Counted from the first letter of the stretch, positions 1 to 12,908 are shown. The stretch: 64,000 nucleotides of DNA from Petrolisthes cinctipes (GCA_033782935.1 JAWQEG010000410.1:496001-560000); one strand, 5' to 3'. A program made the numbers and translations. Notes: generated by a model from the letters alone, not told the origin.

Positions 1-585
1 AGCTGCATATTTGACCAATCTGTCATTTGGTTTATATTCTATTTTAGCAGCTTCAAGCCTGGATTCCTCTGTTAAAAGCAACACATACTGTATGTACTCA
101 ATGATCTGGTATACATTATCCGCTTTCATGTTACCTTGTGTGTTCAACCACTCTGACCCTTTTAAGAGTTGTTTAGCATCGCCAATGGTCGAACCTGCTA
201 ACGCTAGAACCATACTTGAATTAGCTGTTCCACAATTACTCACTGTCCTTCTAACCATTCTGTGTACCCATGCTAGTGGACCGCCAAACTGCCCCCCACC
301 GAAAACATCTATGAGGTCTTCACAAAACTGTTTAAAATTATTTAAGTTATCTGGATCCGTGAAAGCAGTTGCAGTCAGTAATGTGCTAGCATTTGAGTCT
401 GGTTTAATATGACCACGTACGAACCTTATTTTCCCTTTGTCATCTGTAATCCCTGCAGGAAGCATATTATCTTCACAAACCCTTAGAAATGTATGGATAT
501 TATAGTTAACCTCGTCCCCAGTGAATTCCTTCACTGTATGAGCTTGGGGAAGAACATTAATAGTAGCAGAAGTGTTAGTTGCCAT
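1..585 (-). CDS. Gag-like ORF, 3' end outside window
   Basis: An open frame of 195 codons runs from an ATG at 585 leftward off the window edge with no stop. The same frame stays open upstream to about 873, so a longer N-terminus with a non-ATG or upstream start is possible. The product has no signal peptide or membrane segment. It is rich in Asn/Thr near the start, then has an alpha-helical-looking region with the spaced pattern FTGDE, FLRVCED, KIRFVRGHI, FKQFCEDLIDVFG, which resembles the capsid region of LTR-retrotransposon Gag. No zinc knuckle or protease is visible before the edge. No LTR can be recognised to its right because the partner LTR would lie outside the window. Gag identity is inference; an unknown host or DNA-transposon protein is the alternative. 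Confidence 0.4.
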   Translation of the reverse strand, partial: MATNTSATINVLPQAHTVKEFTGDEVNYNIHTFLRVCEDNMLPAGITDDKGKIRFVRGHIKPDSNASTLLTATAFTDPDNLNNFKQFCEDLIDVFGGGQFGGPLAWVHRMVRRTVSNCGTANSSMVLALAGSTIGDAKQLLKGSEWLNTQGNMKADNVYQIIEYIQYVLLLTEESRLEAAKIEYKPNDRLVKYAA

Positions 586-1115
586 TGTGTGTGATGATGT
601 GTTAGTATGTAAAGCTGTTGAGTAAGTACGTCCTGATCTGGTTTTACTAGGTGAAATGTTAGAGGTAAAACTAGTAAGCAAATCAGTTAATGAAGTAGAT
701 CTAGTAAGAGGAGGAGTATTAGTTGTCACTCTGTCTTCTTTTATGTCTAAATCTAGTGCAAGAATATTTTTACTCAAGGGAGAACTTACACTTTCTACTG
801 TACTCACACTTAAATTAGTGATTTCTGTTGAATCAACTAAGCTTTCATTACTTTCAAATATTGCTAAACTAATTTAAGCTTACGAAGCGAAAACAATGCG
901 GTACCGTAGTTTTCTGCCATTCATTACCTGTCACTCTGTGTGAAGATTCACAAAGAATATTCCTTCTGGTTATATACGTGAAGATATGCACATATAGTAC
1001 TCTAAATTATGAATACATAGAATTTGTAATGAGGAGATATTTGGTAATACATTTATATATTTATATATCCTAATGTAATGATGTTAGGATGTGTATGTAT
1101 TTGTAAATATATGTA

Positions 1116-1277
1116 CAGTCAGCGGCAAAAGTCCTGTCGCCTCACTAGCTTCACCGAGACGTGTTCATGGACTCGAGAAAATAATACGCACGTTTTCTAC
1201 ACACAAAAATCTCGAGTCTTTGAACATCACGTGCCTGAGTGAAGCAAGTGAGGCGACAGGACTTTTGCCGCCGACTG
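1116..1277. mobile_element. 162-bp mariner-type MITE
   Basis: Near-perfect terminal inverted repeats of at least 40 bp begin CAGTCAGCGGCAAAAGTCCT on the left and CAGTCGGCGGCAAAAGTCCT on the right (reverse complement). Both ends are flanked by TA (1114-1115 and 1278-1279). The inner part also pairs, so the whole element can fold into a hairpin. TA duplications and CAGT ends are typical of Tc1/mariner non-autonomous elements. There is no coding capacity. Confidence 0.85.
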
Positions 1278-2160
1278 TACCTAAGCTACTGATCATGGAT
1301 AGTTGAGTGGGCTTTGATAATTAGTTGGATAGTATTCCAGTAGTCGTGTGACGTCGTACCAGATACCAAGCCAACGTCCTTTCCTGGATGTTAGCACTGT
1401 CAACTGAAGAATGTTGATATGTTGATTGAAGTACTGTGTAGCTGTAGTTTATTTGAGCTGCTTATATAGTCTCTCACTGTAGTTGAAGTTGAAGTATTCA
1501 CCTCACTAGGCTATACTGTAGTGTAAGTATAGTAGTAGTGGTAGTACTGCTCGTGTGGTAGAGTAGTAGTATAGTGTGGTAGTGATGACGAGTGGTAGGA
1601 TGACGCAACCAGTGTGTGGTAGCGCGGGACGATCAGCGAGGCTAGCTTGCTGTGCTGACTCGACTGTCCTCCTTCTATCACTCCTTCACTTCACTTCTTT
1701 ACTTCTTCTCTTTTTACTTTTGTGTCTTGTCTTAGGTTATCACTTGCTATTAATTGTTTTGTTTCTCTCCTTTTTAAACCATATATGTTCGTATCACCAC
1801 CGTTGTTTACCAAATATGTGCTAGTGGAGCGGTATCACTTACACACATCAGTTGTTGATGTTGTTGTTGTTGTTGTAACGTGGCAGGCTTTTGTCTCTTC
1901 GGAGTATATTTTTAGAATATGTTAGGTGATTATTATGGTATGGAGAGTTAGCACACCTTGTCTGTGTTTAACAAGATTTTATGAATAACCCAAGTGGTAG
2001 TACATTTTCACAAAAGGGTTAAGTTAGGCTTAGGAGCTAACTTTAAAGAGAGAGATGGCTATGAGACCCATGTGTAGCGATCGGGTATCTCTAGCATACA
2101 TCTCTATAGGAGGGCACAAGAGGAGCTCTCTGTGTTGTCCCCCGTGACTTGTGACGTCAC
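1278..2160. other. Gene-free stretch
   Basis: No supportable gene is seen. The sequence is rich in GTAGT/TTGTTG runs, with a short (TTG)n tract near 1853-1873. A full CRE-type palindrome TGACGTCA lies at about 2152-2159, just before the target-site duplication of the LINE that follows. Confidence 0.5.
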
Positions 2161-2605
2161 TTATTGCTGAGAACCCCCCCAACGGGAACCGCCTTGACGT
2201 GGTGGGGGGGCTTGCGTGTCTCTGAGACCTGGCTAGCTAGACTAGAGGGGGCTCCGGCCCCTGCTCTGCCCCGATTTCGGGGAGAGAGGGCTTCCCATGC
2301 TAGTAAGGTCGCCAGTGACAGACCAGACTAAATGGTTCCCATGCATTAGGCTGCCAGTACGGGCCAACAGCGCTGCCTTCCGGAGGGACTGCCCTCTAGG
2401 GGCCGTCCTATGTTGGATGGTTGGGTGTCTGGGCCGGGAGATGTTGGGGAAGGGGGTCTCAGCACCGTCGTGGGCAAACTTTCGAGCCATTGGGGCTGTT
2501 TTTTAAAACGAGTGACCCCGTGGGGGAAGAGGTACACCGCCCGCGGCGACCAGCGCTCGGTCCCCTCATCTGCTCCTGGGGCCAAAAACAACAAATCAAT
2601 GATAT

Positions 2606-4619
2606 ATGGATACAGAAAAGCCCCAATCTCTTCCTCGAGCGGTGGTCGACCAGGCCCTCGAGACTTCACTCTCTGGTCGTGGTAATATGCAGAAAGCTGC
2701 AAATAAGAGTAGACCTAGCAGGTCGGGTGTTGTGTCGAAGAACCCTGTTAGCGATCTGGACACGTTAATGTTAACGGATGTACTTGCATCCTTTTCCTAT
2801 GGCGCTATCCACTCCATTTTTAAGTGCTTTGGAGTAGTCCTTCGAATCCGAATCACATATGACAGTGATTGTAGGTCTAATCGGTGCTACATTACTTTCA
2901 ATACAAATGCTGCTCCCAAGCAGCATTTGAGGCAAAAGATTCTCTGACGGTGGGGGATACTCATTGTAAAGCTCAGATGATGCGGTCCATCAATGTAGTT
3001 GACAGTGACAATGATTACTGCCCTAATATATTTGATGACACTGTGGAGCATGTCCCAAAGGAACGTCGGGTTCCTACACCCATTTGGTTTGTGGCTTACT
3101 ACAGGGAGGGACGTGGTAACTTTATCCATGCTTCCCGGTATCTGGAGAAAGAAGTTGGATTATTACCAATGGGCCACAGAAAGAAATATGGTAGGGGAGT
3201 TTTAATCAGAGCCAAAGATCTTACACAGGCCATGATGCTCCTCAATCTCCCCTGTCCTTCTGATAGCATGTTTGAATCTATTAAACCACATCGAACATTT
3301 GATTATAGCAAGGGGCGGCATATATATAATGAGGACCTGTATGAATTCTCAGAAGAGGACATTCTCGCTATGTGCCCAGACAGTGTCCAACGAGTAACGA
3401 AGATGAAAGGCAGTAAAAATATGATCATCCTCACTTTCTATGGCTCACATATCCCAGATCGCATTAACATTAACCCCACCTCAAGCCTTTTGTTGAGCGT
3501 CCCCTACAGCGTTTCTGTTGTTATGAGTTTGGTCATGGGAAGAGGAACTGCAACAACCGTTCCCGGTGTGGTAATTGTTCTGCTCTTGACTCACATCTTA
3601 CTTCTGAGTGTCGGTCAGAGAGTTACTGCTTTTACTGCAGAGATGCTCACCCCTTGCGTTCTCGCCAATGTAAGATGTACCTACTTGAGCAGAATATCCT
3701 CCACTTGGCTAATACTCAATTCATTAGCATAGGTAGTGCCAGACGGCAACTCAACTTCAAGCGACAGAAGGATGGTGGTGTGAAGACATACGCCTCCTCC
3801 CTTCGCCCTAAATTGGTTGCAGCACCCTCTCAACCTTCTAAAGAGGAAGCTGCTTCTTGCTCTAGTGAGAACGTTTCTAAGGTACATAATAGTTTCTCTG
3901 TCTTGGAAACTTTATCAGACACTCATTCTGGTGACCCTTCAACTGATGACAATTCTCAGACTTTAGCTAAAGGTGTCCATGTGGTAGAGGTTCACGCTGC
4001 AACACGCTCTCCAAAAAGGAAACTTAAGTCACCTAAACTGCCACAGAGACGCCTTCGTGGTTCCTCTGAGGCACTTGACTCTATAGATGTTCCACCTTGT
4101 GAGGCAACCATCTCTATGGACTCATCCATAGTTTCCTCTCAATTTCACCAGAAGCGTTCTCGTGGCTCTGATGAATCTCTTGATTCAACAGAAGTTCCTC
4201 CTCGCAAGCTTCCTTCGGGATCATCAGAGGGGCGTGAAGTTAATGTGGATGCCACGGATGTTGTGACTTCAAAAGATTCACTTTCTCTTCCGCTTGAGCA
4301 GCGGAGTGATTCTACCACCTGTATTATGGATGTTGATGTATCTGCCTGTGTCAGTGATACCAATGCTGTACAGGACAGAACCAATGTAATTGTTTCAAAG
4401 AATATCCCATCTCATATACCTTCATCTTCTTCTAACATATCAGATGCTTCAGGGACTCGTCTACGGGTCCCAATTACTGCCCCAAGTACTACTCCTCGGG
4501 TTCACTCTTCTTCTAGGGGCCCAGGATTAGACAAATCTTATTGTTTGAATAAACTCTCAGGTCGAGGTGGTAGTGGGAAGTACCTCCGTGAGGCTTCCCC
4601 AAAATCAGTACTAAAGTAA
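2606..4619 (+). pseudogene. LINE copy A ORF1 (Gag-like RNA-binding protein), frameshifted
   Basis: The start (MDTEKPQ) matches the start of ORF1 in copy B. Compared with copy B there is a 1-nt deletion near 2916 and a 10-nt deletion near 3481, so the protein is split over three frames. The 10-nt loss also removes the residues just before the first zinc knuckle. The C-terminal third (3654-4619) is one open frame, Ser/Thr/Pro-rich with basic patches such as SPKRKLKSPK, likely disordered and nucleic-acid binding. In the family ORF1 coats the element RNA in the cytoplasm. Its stop codon overlaps the beginning of the ORF2 frame. Confidence 0.8.
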
Positions 4620-7600
4620 CACTATTCAAGGTCCTTCAGTGGAATTGCCGTGGCTTGCGTGCTTCTTGGGAGGAACTGCGCGTTCTTCTCTCTAGCTTCT
4701 TTCCTGCATGTGTTTCTCTCCAAGAGACAATGCTTGGGGACTACATTCCTGCCAGTCCTCCAGCATACTCAGCATTTTATTCCAATTCATTTGAAGGGCA
4801 GGGTCATCATGGTGGCTCTGCCATCCTAGTTCGCCGAGATATTCCATGCACGAGCCTGGAGCTTGACACTCCGCTCCAGGCTGTTGCAGTTAAGGTTTTT
4901 ATGGACCGCCCGTACACTGTGTGCAGTCTATACCTTCCTCCCAGTGTTACAGTTGAGAGGGGTGATCTCAACCATCTTGTACGGGACCTTCCATCTCTCT
5001 TTATTTTATTATGTGATTTTAATGGTCGTCATCCTCTGTGGGGTGACAGTTCGGTCAACCCCAGGGGTGTTTTATTGGCTTCTTTTATCGAGGATGAGGG
5101 AATTGGGGTTTTAAATACGGGAGATGTGACACATTTTAATAGCCCTACTGGGACTTTTACCGCCATTGACATTTCCCTTTGCTCACCCAGTGCTCTGTTG
5201 GATTTTACTTGGAGAGTGTTGCCTGACTTATATGGCAGTGACCATTTCCCTATACTTTTAGAATGTAACAGGTACGAACCACAGTCTCGTCTTCCTAGGT
5301 GGAAATTAGAGAAGGCTGACTGGCAGTTTTTTAGAGAGCTAACTTCTTCGGTCTCTTCTGTAGCCGATTTTGGTAGCTCTGATGAGGCTGTAACATATTT
5401 CACTGATATGATCCACTCTGCTGCTTTCAACTCTATCCCTAGAACTTCTGGCTACTTTCCCAAACTTCCTGTCCCTTGGTGGTCACCAGTCTGCACCACT
5501 GCTGTGCGGGATAAGCGCGCTGTTTTCTCTCGCCTTCGTCGCAATCGTGGGGACCCAACTCTTTTAGAGGACTTCCGACGGGCAAGGGCTCAGGCTAGAT
5601 GAGTTTTAAAAGAGGCCCGACGTGCATCTTGGAAGGCCTATGTGTCTTCAATTAATACTAAACCTCCACTCACCCAAGTGTTCAGAAGAATCCGTAAGAT
5701 GGCGGGGAAGTTTTCTCCTAGTTCTACACCTGTACTTAAGGTCAATGGAATTAAGATCATGGATGGTTTGACAGTGGCCAATACCATGGCGGAGGCTTTT
5801 GCAAAGATCTCCAGCCGTGACTCTCGACCTCTGGCTGTCAGGCATGAGTTAAGAGCCAAGGAGTGTACTGTCCTGGATTTCTCAGGGAACGAGAATGAAA
5901 GTTATAACCATATACTCACCCTCAGAGACCTGCATTCTGCTCTCTCTCTCTGCGGCGACACTTCTCCTGGGCCAGACAACATCCCATATGCAATGTTACG
6001 ACACTTGGGTGAAGAGGCGATCTCATTTCTTTTAGCTTTATATAACAGAATCTGACTGGAGGGTGTCTTCCCTTCTGGGTGGAGGGTTGCTACCATCCTT
6101 CCTTTTCTCAAGCCGGGCAAGGACTCTGGTGTTGCCCACAATTATCGACCAATTGCCTTGACCTCCTGTCTCTGTAAACTATTTGAAAAGATGGTGAATG
6201 TCAGACTGGTATACTTCTTGGAACGGGGTGATTTTCTGTCTCCGTCCCAGTCTGGCTTTCGTAAACACCGTTCCACTACAGATGCTCTTGTCAGGTTGGA
6301 AGCTGCTGCATGTGAGGCCTTTGCACGACATCAACACCTTCTCTGTGTATTCTTTGATTTAGAGAAAGCCTATGACACTTCATGGCAATATGGCATCCTG
6401 CAGCAACTCCATTTATATGGCCTGCGGGGTCGCCTTCCACGTTTTCTTAAGGAGTTTCTCAGTGGTCGCAGTTTTTCTGTGAGGGTTGGTACAACCCACT
6501 CAGCATCTGTTGCACAGGAGGAGGGCATCTCCCAGGGAAGCGTCCTCAGTGTCACATTGTTTGCAGTAGCAATTAATGCCATTGCATCATCCCTTCCAGA
6601 CAGTATAGCTAACTCGATGTACGTTGACGACCTAGCAGTCTGGTTTGCTGCTTCCCGTATGTCAGTGGCGGAGCGGCGCATGCAGCTTGCCCTTGACAGG
6701 GTGTCACGTTGGACTGGTTCTCATAGGTTTCGATTTTCTTCTTCCAAGACAGTTGCTATGCACTTCTGCTGCATCCGAGGCGTCCACCCGGATCCGGACT
6801 TATTCATGTATGGTCATCGGATACGATGTGTCGAGGAGACTCGCTTTTTGGGTCTCCTTTTTGACAAACGTTTGACTTGGGTTCCCCACTTATGTACACT
6901 TAAGGTCTCTTGCCTCAAGGCTCTTAACCTGTTGAGGGTCCTGAGCCATACATCCTGGGGAGCTGATCAGGCCACCCTCCTCTGTCTATACCATGTTCTT
7001 ATTAGGTCAAAACTCGACTATGGGTGTGAGGTGTACTCTTCTGCCACCGATGCCCGTCTCAGAGTTTTAGACCCGGTTCATCATCCTGGAGTACGTCTGG
7101 CGACCGGAGCCTTCAGGTGGTCCCCAATCCCCAGTCTCCTGGTGGACGCTAATGAGCCACCTCTCGATCTCCGTCGCCAGTCCTTGATGGTTCGTTGTTG
7201 GCATCGATTACATCGACTTCCTGACTCCCTACCTTGCTTGGCGGTGTCATCTGATATCATGTCTCAGTACTACCTTTTACATTCTCGTGCACCATGGCCC
7301 TTTGGCTTCCGGGTCAGGAAGGCTATGGAGGAGATGGGCATAGATGACTTCCAGATTTGTCCTGTGAGGGTTCCCAGGGTGGCTCCATGGCTTCTTCCAG
7401 AGGTTTTCCCCTGCACCTGCTTTACAGACAAGAAGAAATCTCTTCTTCCTCCAGTGGCTCGTTCCCTCTTTTTAGAACATGCCTTCACTCACAGGGAGTC
7501 CCTCCCTGTGTACACTGATGGGTCAAAGTCTGATGCTGGAGTTGGCTTTGGAGTTGTCTTTCCTGACTTTTGCCGTGGAGGCAGGCTCCCTTCTGTCATG

Positions 7601-8338
7601 TCCATTTTTACTGCTGAGCTCTCGGCCATTTTATATGCCCTCCAAGTGATTTTTACTCTCCCTCAGCCTTTGTTTACTATTTTTAGCGATTCCTGTAGTG
7701 CCTTGCAGGCCTTTTGCAATTTTAACTCTTCCCATCCCCTGGTGTTGGCCATTCTTGAGTGGCTTGTCCTCCTGGGTCGTCGTGGCCGCAAAGTCACTTT
7801 TTGTTGGGTCCCGGCCCATGTGGGTGTTGATGGGAATGAGCGGGCTGACGCCCTGGCTAAGGCTGTGGTCTCCAATTCCTGGCCTCCTGCCAGGTGTCAT
7901 CCTGTTCCTGCAGTGGACCTTCGACCCTACATAGATGCTACCGTTCGTTCCTGCTGGCAGGACAGATGGGACGCCGTCGGGGCTAACAAGCTCCGCGACA
8001 TCCGCCAGCGCCTTGGTTTGTGGAGCTACAGTGGCCTGTCCCGCCGGTGGGAGACGGCTCTTGTCCATCTCCGCATTGGCCACACATTATTGACTCATGG
8101 CTTTTTAATGGAGAGGGCTCACCCTCCCTACTGTGATGATTATCTTGTCCCTTTGACAGTACGGCATCTTATTGTCGAGTGTCCCAGCCTTGGGGACCTT
8201 CGTCGTAGGCACTTCTCCGACTACCGGAAGGGTGACGTTTCTTACAGTCTCTCCCAGGTGCTCGGGGAGGAGGCTTGTAGTGTAGGAGGGAGCACCCTCT
8301 CCTATGTGGAGGAGGCTGGCCTTCTCCACAAATTGTGA
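4616..8338 (+). pseudogene. LINE copy A ORF2: endonuclease-RT-RNase H, two nonsense codons
   Basis: A single frame of about 1240 codons with TGA stops at 5600-5602 (Arg in copy B) and 6053-6055 (Trp in copy B); both are one-base changes. Domains in order: APE-type endonuclease (QWNCRG, LQET, CDFNGRHPLWG, SDHFPI); reverse transcriptase with DLEKAYD, EEGISQGSV and YVDD; RNase H with YTDGS, AELSA, FSDS and AHVGVDGNERADALAK; and a C-terminal Cys/His motif whose second Cys is Tyr here (CDDY, against CDDC in copy B). The usual GDFN endonuclease motif reads CDFN. ORF2 lies in the -1 frame relative to ORF1 and overlaps its stop. No ATG is near the start, so frameshifting or re-initiation is likely in intact relatives. 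Confidence 0.9.
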
Positions 8339-8606
8339 ATTTTATTGTATTTATTGCTATTTATCTTTAGGTAGTTAAAGTTTAATGTTTCTTTCGTTAA
8401 TATTTCAATTTTTTTATATATCTAACTTAAGTAGGTTATTTTATTAATATATAATTTTTTAGAAGACGTGGGTTTTATGCATGCTGCTTCTCCCTTTCGA
8501 GGTAGTGAAAATTATTTAATCTTTGTACATATTTTCTTAATGATGTAGATGACCTTTTTATGTTGGGAGGTCAATAAATAAATCAAATCAAATTATTGCC
8601 TAGGAA

Positions 8607-9950
8607 GCTTGGTTCCCATGGAACCGTTTATGTCAGTTCAGCTAGTTTGAGCGATCATGTGAGGGTACATGGTGTATGATTCACTACCTATGTTGGTATT
8701 ACATGTAGGTATTATATGTAGGTATTATATGTAGTTATAACCGGTACATCTCTACCCATTTATCTAATAATAATAATAATAATGTCTGGATTTTGGATGA
8801 ATCTCCAACCCGACAGTAACGTGTACATATTTATGTATATATATTTATGATGTATATATATTATATGTAACGTGTGTAAATAGATATTTGCCTATGGGCG
8901 TTCGAACACACATAGACGTGTCTCAGTATGTGCAGCTTCGAACGCCACCAGTTGAGCTGGGTGGTGTATACCCACCACGCAGTCAGTCGTACAGTAACCA
9001 CCACGAACAACACACTCCTTCAGTCCGATCAGCCAACAATTCAAATATCAACATTTTAGTCTTCACCAAGCTACATCGCCATCATCCAGCCACATCAGTC
9101 ACATAAGTACACTTATAGCATATTTTGGGGCCTCATATATGTCTATTTAGTGTGCTTATCATTCATCTCCACCATAACATCGAAGGCAAATTCTTCCATC
9201 ACAACTATCCCATCTTAACGTAATATACAGTCCACTAAATATAAAGTAAAAATCATGTAAATTTGGGATAAATAATATTCGACAGGTTTTTTTTGAACTC
9301 GTCTAAATAGCTAACAGCACAATCATTCAACAGCTATTCCTCACGTAAGTAGTATTCGCCCCATCCACCAATCACAATTAATCTATAAGATATGATGCAC
9401 GACCTTGTAGGTAAAAGGGATCTCAGAGGTCGAATAAAATGGTTTCGTTGAAGCCATAGTAAAATATTTATCAGTGTCAAAAATCAAATGAACTTGTTAA
9501 GGAAAGCATTTTATAACAAATGTCACTTAACCCCCTAAGCCTGGTAGATGCACATAGTATATTACTATGGCTGTTGCCAGACAAGTCTACTCTGGCTAAC
9601 GTTAGACTACTTTACTTTTCACAGGGAGATCCCTTGTGGCTGATTGTTTTCTCTAAGTGTAAACAGTTGGAAAACTAATCCATATAAGATGTAACTGACA
9701 GAAAGTAATGTAATCATAACATATAATGTGATACATTATGAAATAAGTGAATGCTACTGTATTATCTTCTTAACAGTGAGGAATCTCATCAATATATGTA
9801 ATTATTAATGAGCAATATCTATTTAACATAAAATCCTTACATCAAGGTAAAATATAAAGCGAAACATACTTGTAAAAAAATAAAAAATAAAAATATAAAA
9901 AAGTCACATTGCAAACATTGTCATTAAAAAGTGTGAAGACAGATGTTATT
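8607..9950. other. Gene-free stretch
   Basis: A/T-rich sequence with a short (TAA)n tract near 8767-8781, a tandem ATTATATGTAGGT motif around 8697-8735 and a TATATATTTATG-rich stretch near 8830-8870. A short ORF at 8888-9106 has no recognisable family or codon signature and is not called. No gene is supported. Confidence 0.5.
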
Positions 9951-9958
9951 TGAGCCCC

Positions 9959-10075
9959 GTCCACACAGGCAGAGTCTGTCTACCTCAGACACCAGACTGA
10001 AGCAAGTCAGAGGCGACCAAGCTAGCAGTGAACAGGGAAAACCCTCTGTGATAAACAGTGTCTGCCCGTGTGGAC
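9959..10075. mobile_element. Short palindromic MITE
   Basis: Inverted ends read GTCCACACAGGCAGA on the left and, in reverse complement, GTCCACACGGGCAGACAC on the right, about 117 bp apart. The CCGTCCACAC end resembles the end of the TIR element at 13833, so both may belong to one superfamily. No clear target duplication is seen. Confidence 0.55.
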
Positions 10076-10082
10076 AGGACCT

Positions 10083-11530
10083 ACTTTCCTATTACATTGG
10101 GTAGTATGACATAGTGTCTGAGTCCGTGAATAAAACCTTGAGTCGCTTGTAAAGAATCTCCGGATATATAAATGGTATACAAATTATATAGGACACAGAT
10201 AATTGGAAATGAGCACTTGCTTGGTGGATTTCCACGATTAGAATAATATTTATATAATTAATAACCTTATGACATGCAGTGTGATAATTTTGTCTGCGTA
10301 TCTTTCATTTTCTCACTGATAACTTATCCTCTCGCCCCTATATGAGCTACATTGTAATGTATGAAGTTCCTAAATACAAATTTTTGTTTTAACTTTGTCA
10401 ATCATAATGATTTATTCTTTGTGCGCTTGCATGAATATTGTCACTCATCACACTTCAGCTGCAATTTGGGACCTAATGTGTAATCGGTAATTAAGCAAAC
10501 TAGCGACAGTTCAACAATAGACGTAAAATCATCCAAAATAACCATATATTAAAGTTCCTACATAAACACGGAAACTGTATTTTTTTTATTGACAGCGTGA
10601 AATATGCTTGACTGCATTACACGTCAAGAATACATATTCCTACTTTAACGATGAGTGCATGATAAATTACATGACTATTTGTAAATAACAAAACTGTAGC
10701 GATATTACTCCAGAAAACTGAGCGTAAATTGTCATTTAGTCAAAGTAAATTTAGCAGTTAAAGTAATGTCAAAAAAATATATATTCTCACTCTCTCTCTT
10801 CGTTTTCTCCTCTCCCTTACACGTTCTATATCATGATCCCTCTCTGCCTCCCACATTATAACGATCTCCCTCACCCACACCCATGCTAAATGTGTGCTTC
10901 TCGCCGCCTAACACCATATATACTTTTCATTGGTTGCAGTAGGGTGTTCATAATAATATGGTCATTAGCCGTATGTCAAATAACATACAGAACCATACTA
11001 TTCGCATCTACTTATCGGGTTTACAGCAAGGCGAAGATAGAGGAAGTGAAGTGGTTCACTGTGAAGATATCCTTTTGCCACTTTGTAGGAATCATACCAG
11101 CCACTATTGTATCAGTGGTAATTGTGTCTAGTGGTAATTAATATTATGTAATGTTTACACGGTTATTACAGCCTTTATTAAGGAACCAACATAATATTAC
11201 AATATATAATTTTGAAACTCGAGGAAATTATATTGTGGCAACACCGGGTTATATATTTGTTGCCAATAATTCGATTTTTTCCTTCGATATTTACGCCTAT
11301 CTAAGAACTTTTGATTACATTTTATGATCTCATATGGCAGTGTATACATCAATAATACATATATGCATTCGTATCCTTGTTTAATATATGCCCTGAAATT
11401 TATACAGTCGATATCAGATCGACCAATCACAATCGTTGTAAGATATCCCTGCCAACTACTCAAAGTATTACCAGATAAACATGCAAGCCCCTGAGCGAGG
11501 GTAGGGTGTCTAGAACATTGACAGACTGTA
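10083..11530. other. Gene-free stretch
   Basis: A/T-rich, non-repetitive to the eye, with one pyrimidine-rich tract (TCTCTCTCTTCG.. near 10788-10880). An 83-codon ORF at 10890-11141 and a minus ORF at 11197-11625 are open but show no known motif; the second overlaps the MITE at 11531. Neither is called as a gene. Confidence 0.45.
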
Positions 11531-11740
11531 CAGCCACAATGAAATATCCACCAACACTTTCCTTCCATCGTAGTAAATATCTTGGTATTAAAGAACAACA
11601 CATGTATGATTTTGCAAAACCTCATAATAATAATTGAGGGGGTTGAGTTGACGTAAAGTGTAGTATGGTTATATATTGATATGATAATGATTTATTTGCA
11701 CGATAGAAGGAAGGTGTCTGTGGTTATTTGATTGTGGCTG
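11531..11740. mobile_element. MITE family A, copy 1
   Basis: The left end CAGCCACAATGAAATATCCA and the right end ATTTGATTGTGGCTG are inverted repeats flanked by TA on both sides (11529-11530, 11741-11742). The internal sequence matches the copies at 55579, 60027, 61035 and 61401, but this is the shortest, with a single internal block. TA duplication suggests a mariner-like mobiliser. No coding capacity. Confidence 0.8.
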
Positions 11741-12214
11741 TACATACACTCTTTTCAACACTTCTCTTTGAAAATTGGATAAAATACTTAACTCGCTCAC
11801 CTATCATGGATTTCAATACTGTATTTCTCACCCTGTCAGTCCTTCTGCAGCTTCAACCTCTTTTCAGCATATCCATTTCTAGAGCTGTTACTCTATATTA
11901 TTCATATTCAAAGTAGATCAAAGATCCACAACCATATGATAATATGGATATTAACATTCCATGCAATCTGTTTGCAGCTTCTGTACTTTAGTTGTATATT
12001 TGTAAAACTATGTAGTGTTTCTAGTTCTCATCTATATTGGCTGCTGATGATAGCAAAGCTGTAGTGTCACCAATAGTGAGTAGTGGGGAGGTTTAAGAAG
12101 ACCCAGACGACACACCATGCCACCAGTACCCCTCTAAGACTAAAAAGAAGATATGTCGAAGATCTTTACCTTACCTTTACGTTACCCCAGGGAGACAGAG
12201 GAACTTCGATAAAA

Positions 12215-12361
12215 CTTGTACATCTTATACAGTAAGGAGGGACAGGTGCTGGAACAACAAGTACTTAAGGCAGAGTACCTCACCAAATTGTACATCCTTA
12301 TACAGTAAGAAGGGACAGGTGCTGGAACAACAAGTACTTGAGACAGAGTACCTCACCAGAT
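12215..12361. repeat. Tandem duplication, ~73 bp x 2
   Basis: Two adjacent copies of a segment beginning TTGTACATC.TTATACAGTA and ending CAGAGTACCTCACCA differ at only a few positions. No function is visible. Confidence 0.8.
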
Positions 12362-12620
12362 TGGCAAAAATTCATCTTGAATATACAATCTGCCGGGACT
12401 ATAAACTGCCAGAAGCAGCACTAAATTATGAGTTGTTCGGAAAAGAGCTAGGGATTACAGTGTGGATTCAGATAGGTTACATCTATTGTAGGCCGAAAAT
12501 AATCTGTCTATTTTTTCTTTTATAATAAAATATTAGTGAATGTAACAACCCAGTGTTTATTTTCTCGCCCTGTCTTGAGATAAAATATTTTCAATACATT
12601 TCAAGATTTATATAAATTAA

Positions 12621-12908
12621 GGGGGTGTATAGCACATTGTTTTGGGTGGTAAATTAGGAGCAAATGATTCCTCCAAATTATTCCAGGCAACAGGATACCA
12701 TTATTTTTCTTCATCTGGGTCTGTTCACTGGCAAACTTTGGAGGAATCACCTTAAGGGGGTAATTCACTTTTGTTACATTGGAGTGCCATGATTCCTCCA
12801 ATGTATGCCAGGAAACAGAACAAGAAGAACAAAAATAATGGTGTTTTGTTGCTTGGAATAGATTGGAGGAATCAGTTGCTCCAGACTTACCAACACTGTA
12901 CTTCCCCC
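12621..12908. mobile_element. MITE with TTAA flanks
   Basis: A 288-bp inverted-repeat element with GGGGG...CCCCC ends and TTAA on both sides (12617-12620, 12909-12912). The two halves pair over about 130 bp each (for example GATTCCTCCAA on both arms). A third internal TTAAGGGGG near 12753 suggests a composite or internally duplicated structure. TTAA duplications are known from piggyBac and Kolobok transposons; the superfamily is not resolved. Confidence 0.7.

Larger units (their letters stand above)
2174..8592 (+). mobile_element. I-group LINE, copy A (nearly full length)
   Basis: A non-LTR retrotransposon of about 6.4 kb with a 430-bp 5' leader, ORF1 (three zinc knuckles), ORF2 (endonuclease, reverse transcriptase, RNase H) and a short A/T-rich 3' UTR ending in AATAAATCAAATCAAA-type repeats. 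The 5' limit is taken where similarity to copy B (minus strand, 23754-35588) stops. The flanks carry a diverged 13-14 bp duplication (TTATTGC.. at 2161-2173 and 8593-8606), which supports full-length insertion. An APE-type endonuclease plus RNase H and a CCHC-bearing ORF1 fits the I group (I/Nimb-like); the exact clade is inference. Two frameshifts in ORF1 and two nonsense codons in ORF2 make this copy dead, although it is otherwise complete. Confidence 0.85.

Noticed and set aside
1350..1380. Primer-binding-site-like TTGGTATCTGG on the minus strand, upstream of the left-edge Gag-like ORF
   Set aside because: The match to an initiator-tRNA primer site (TGGTATCAGAGC) stops after seven bases, and no LTR boundary can be verified in the window.
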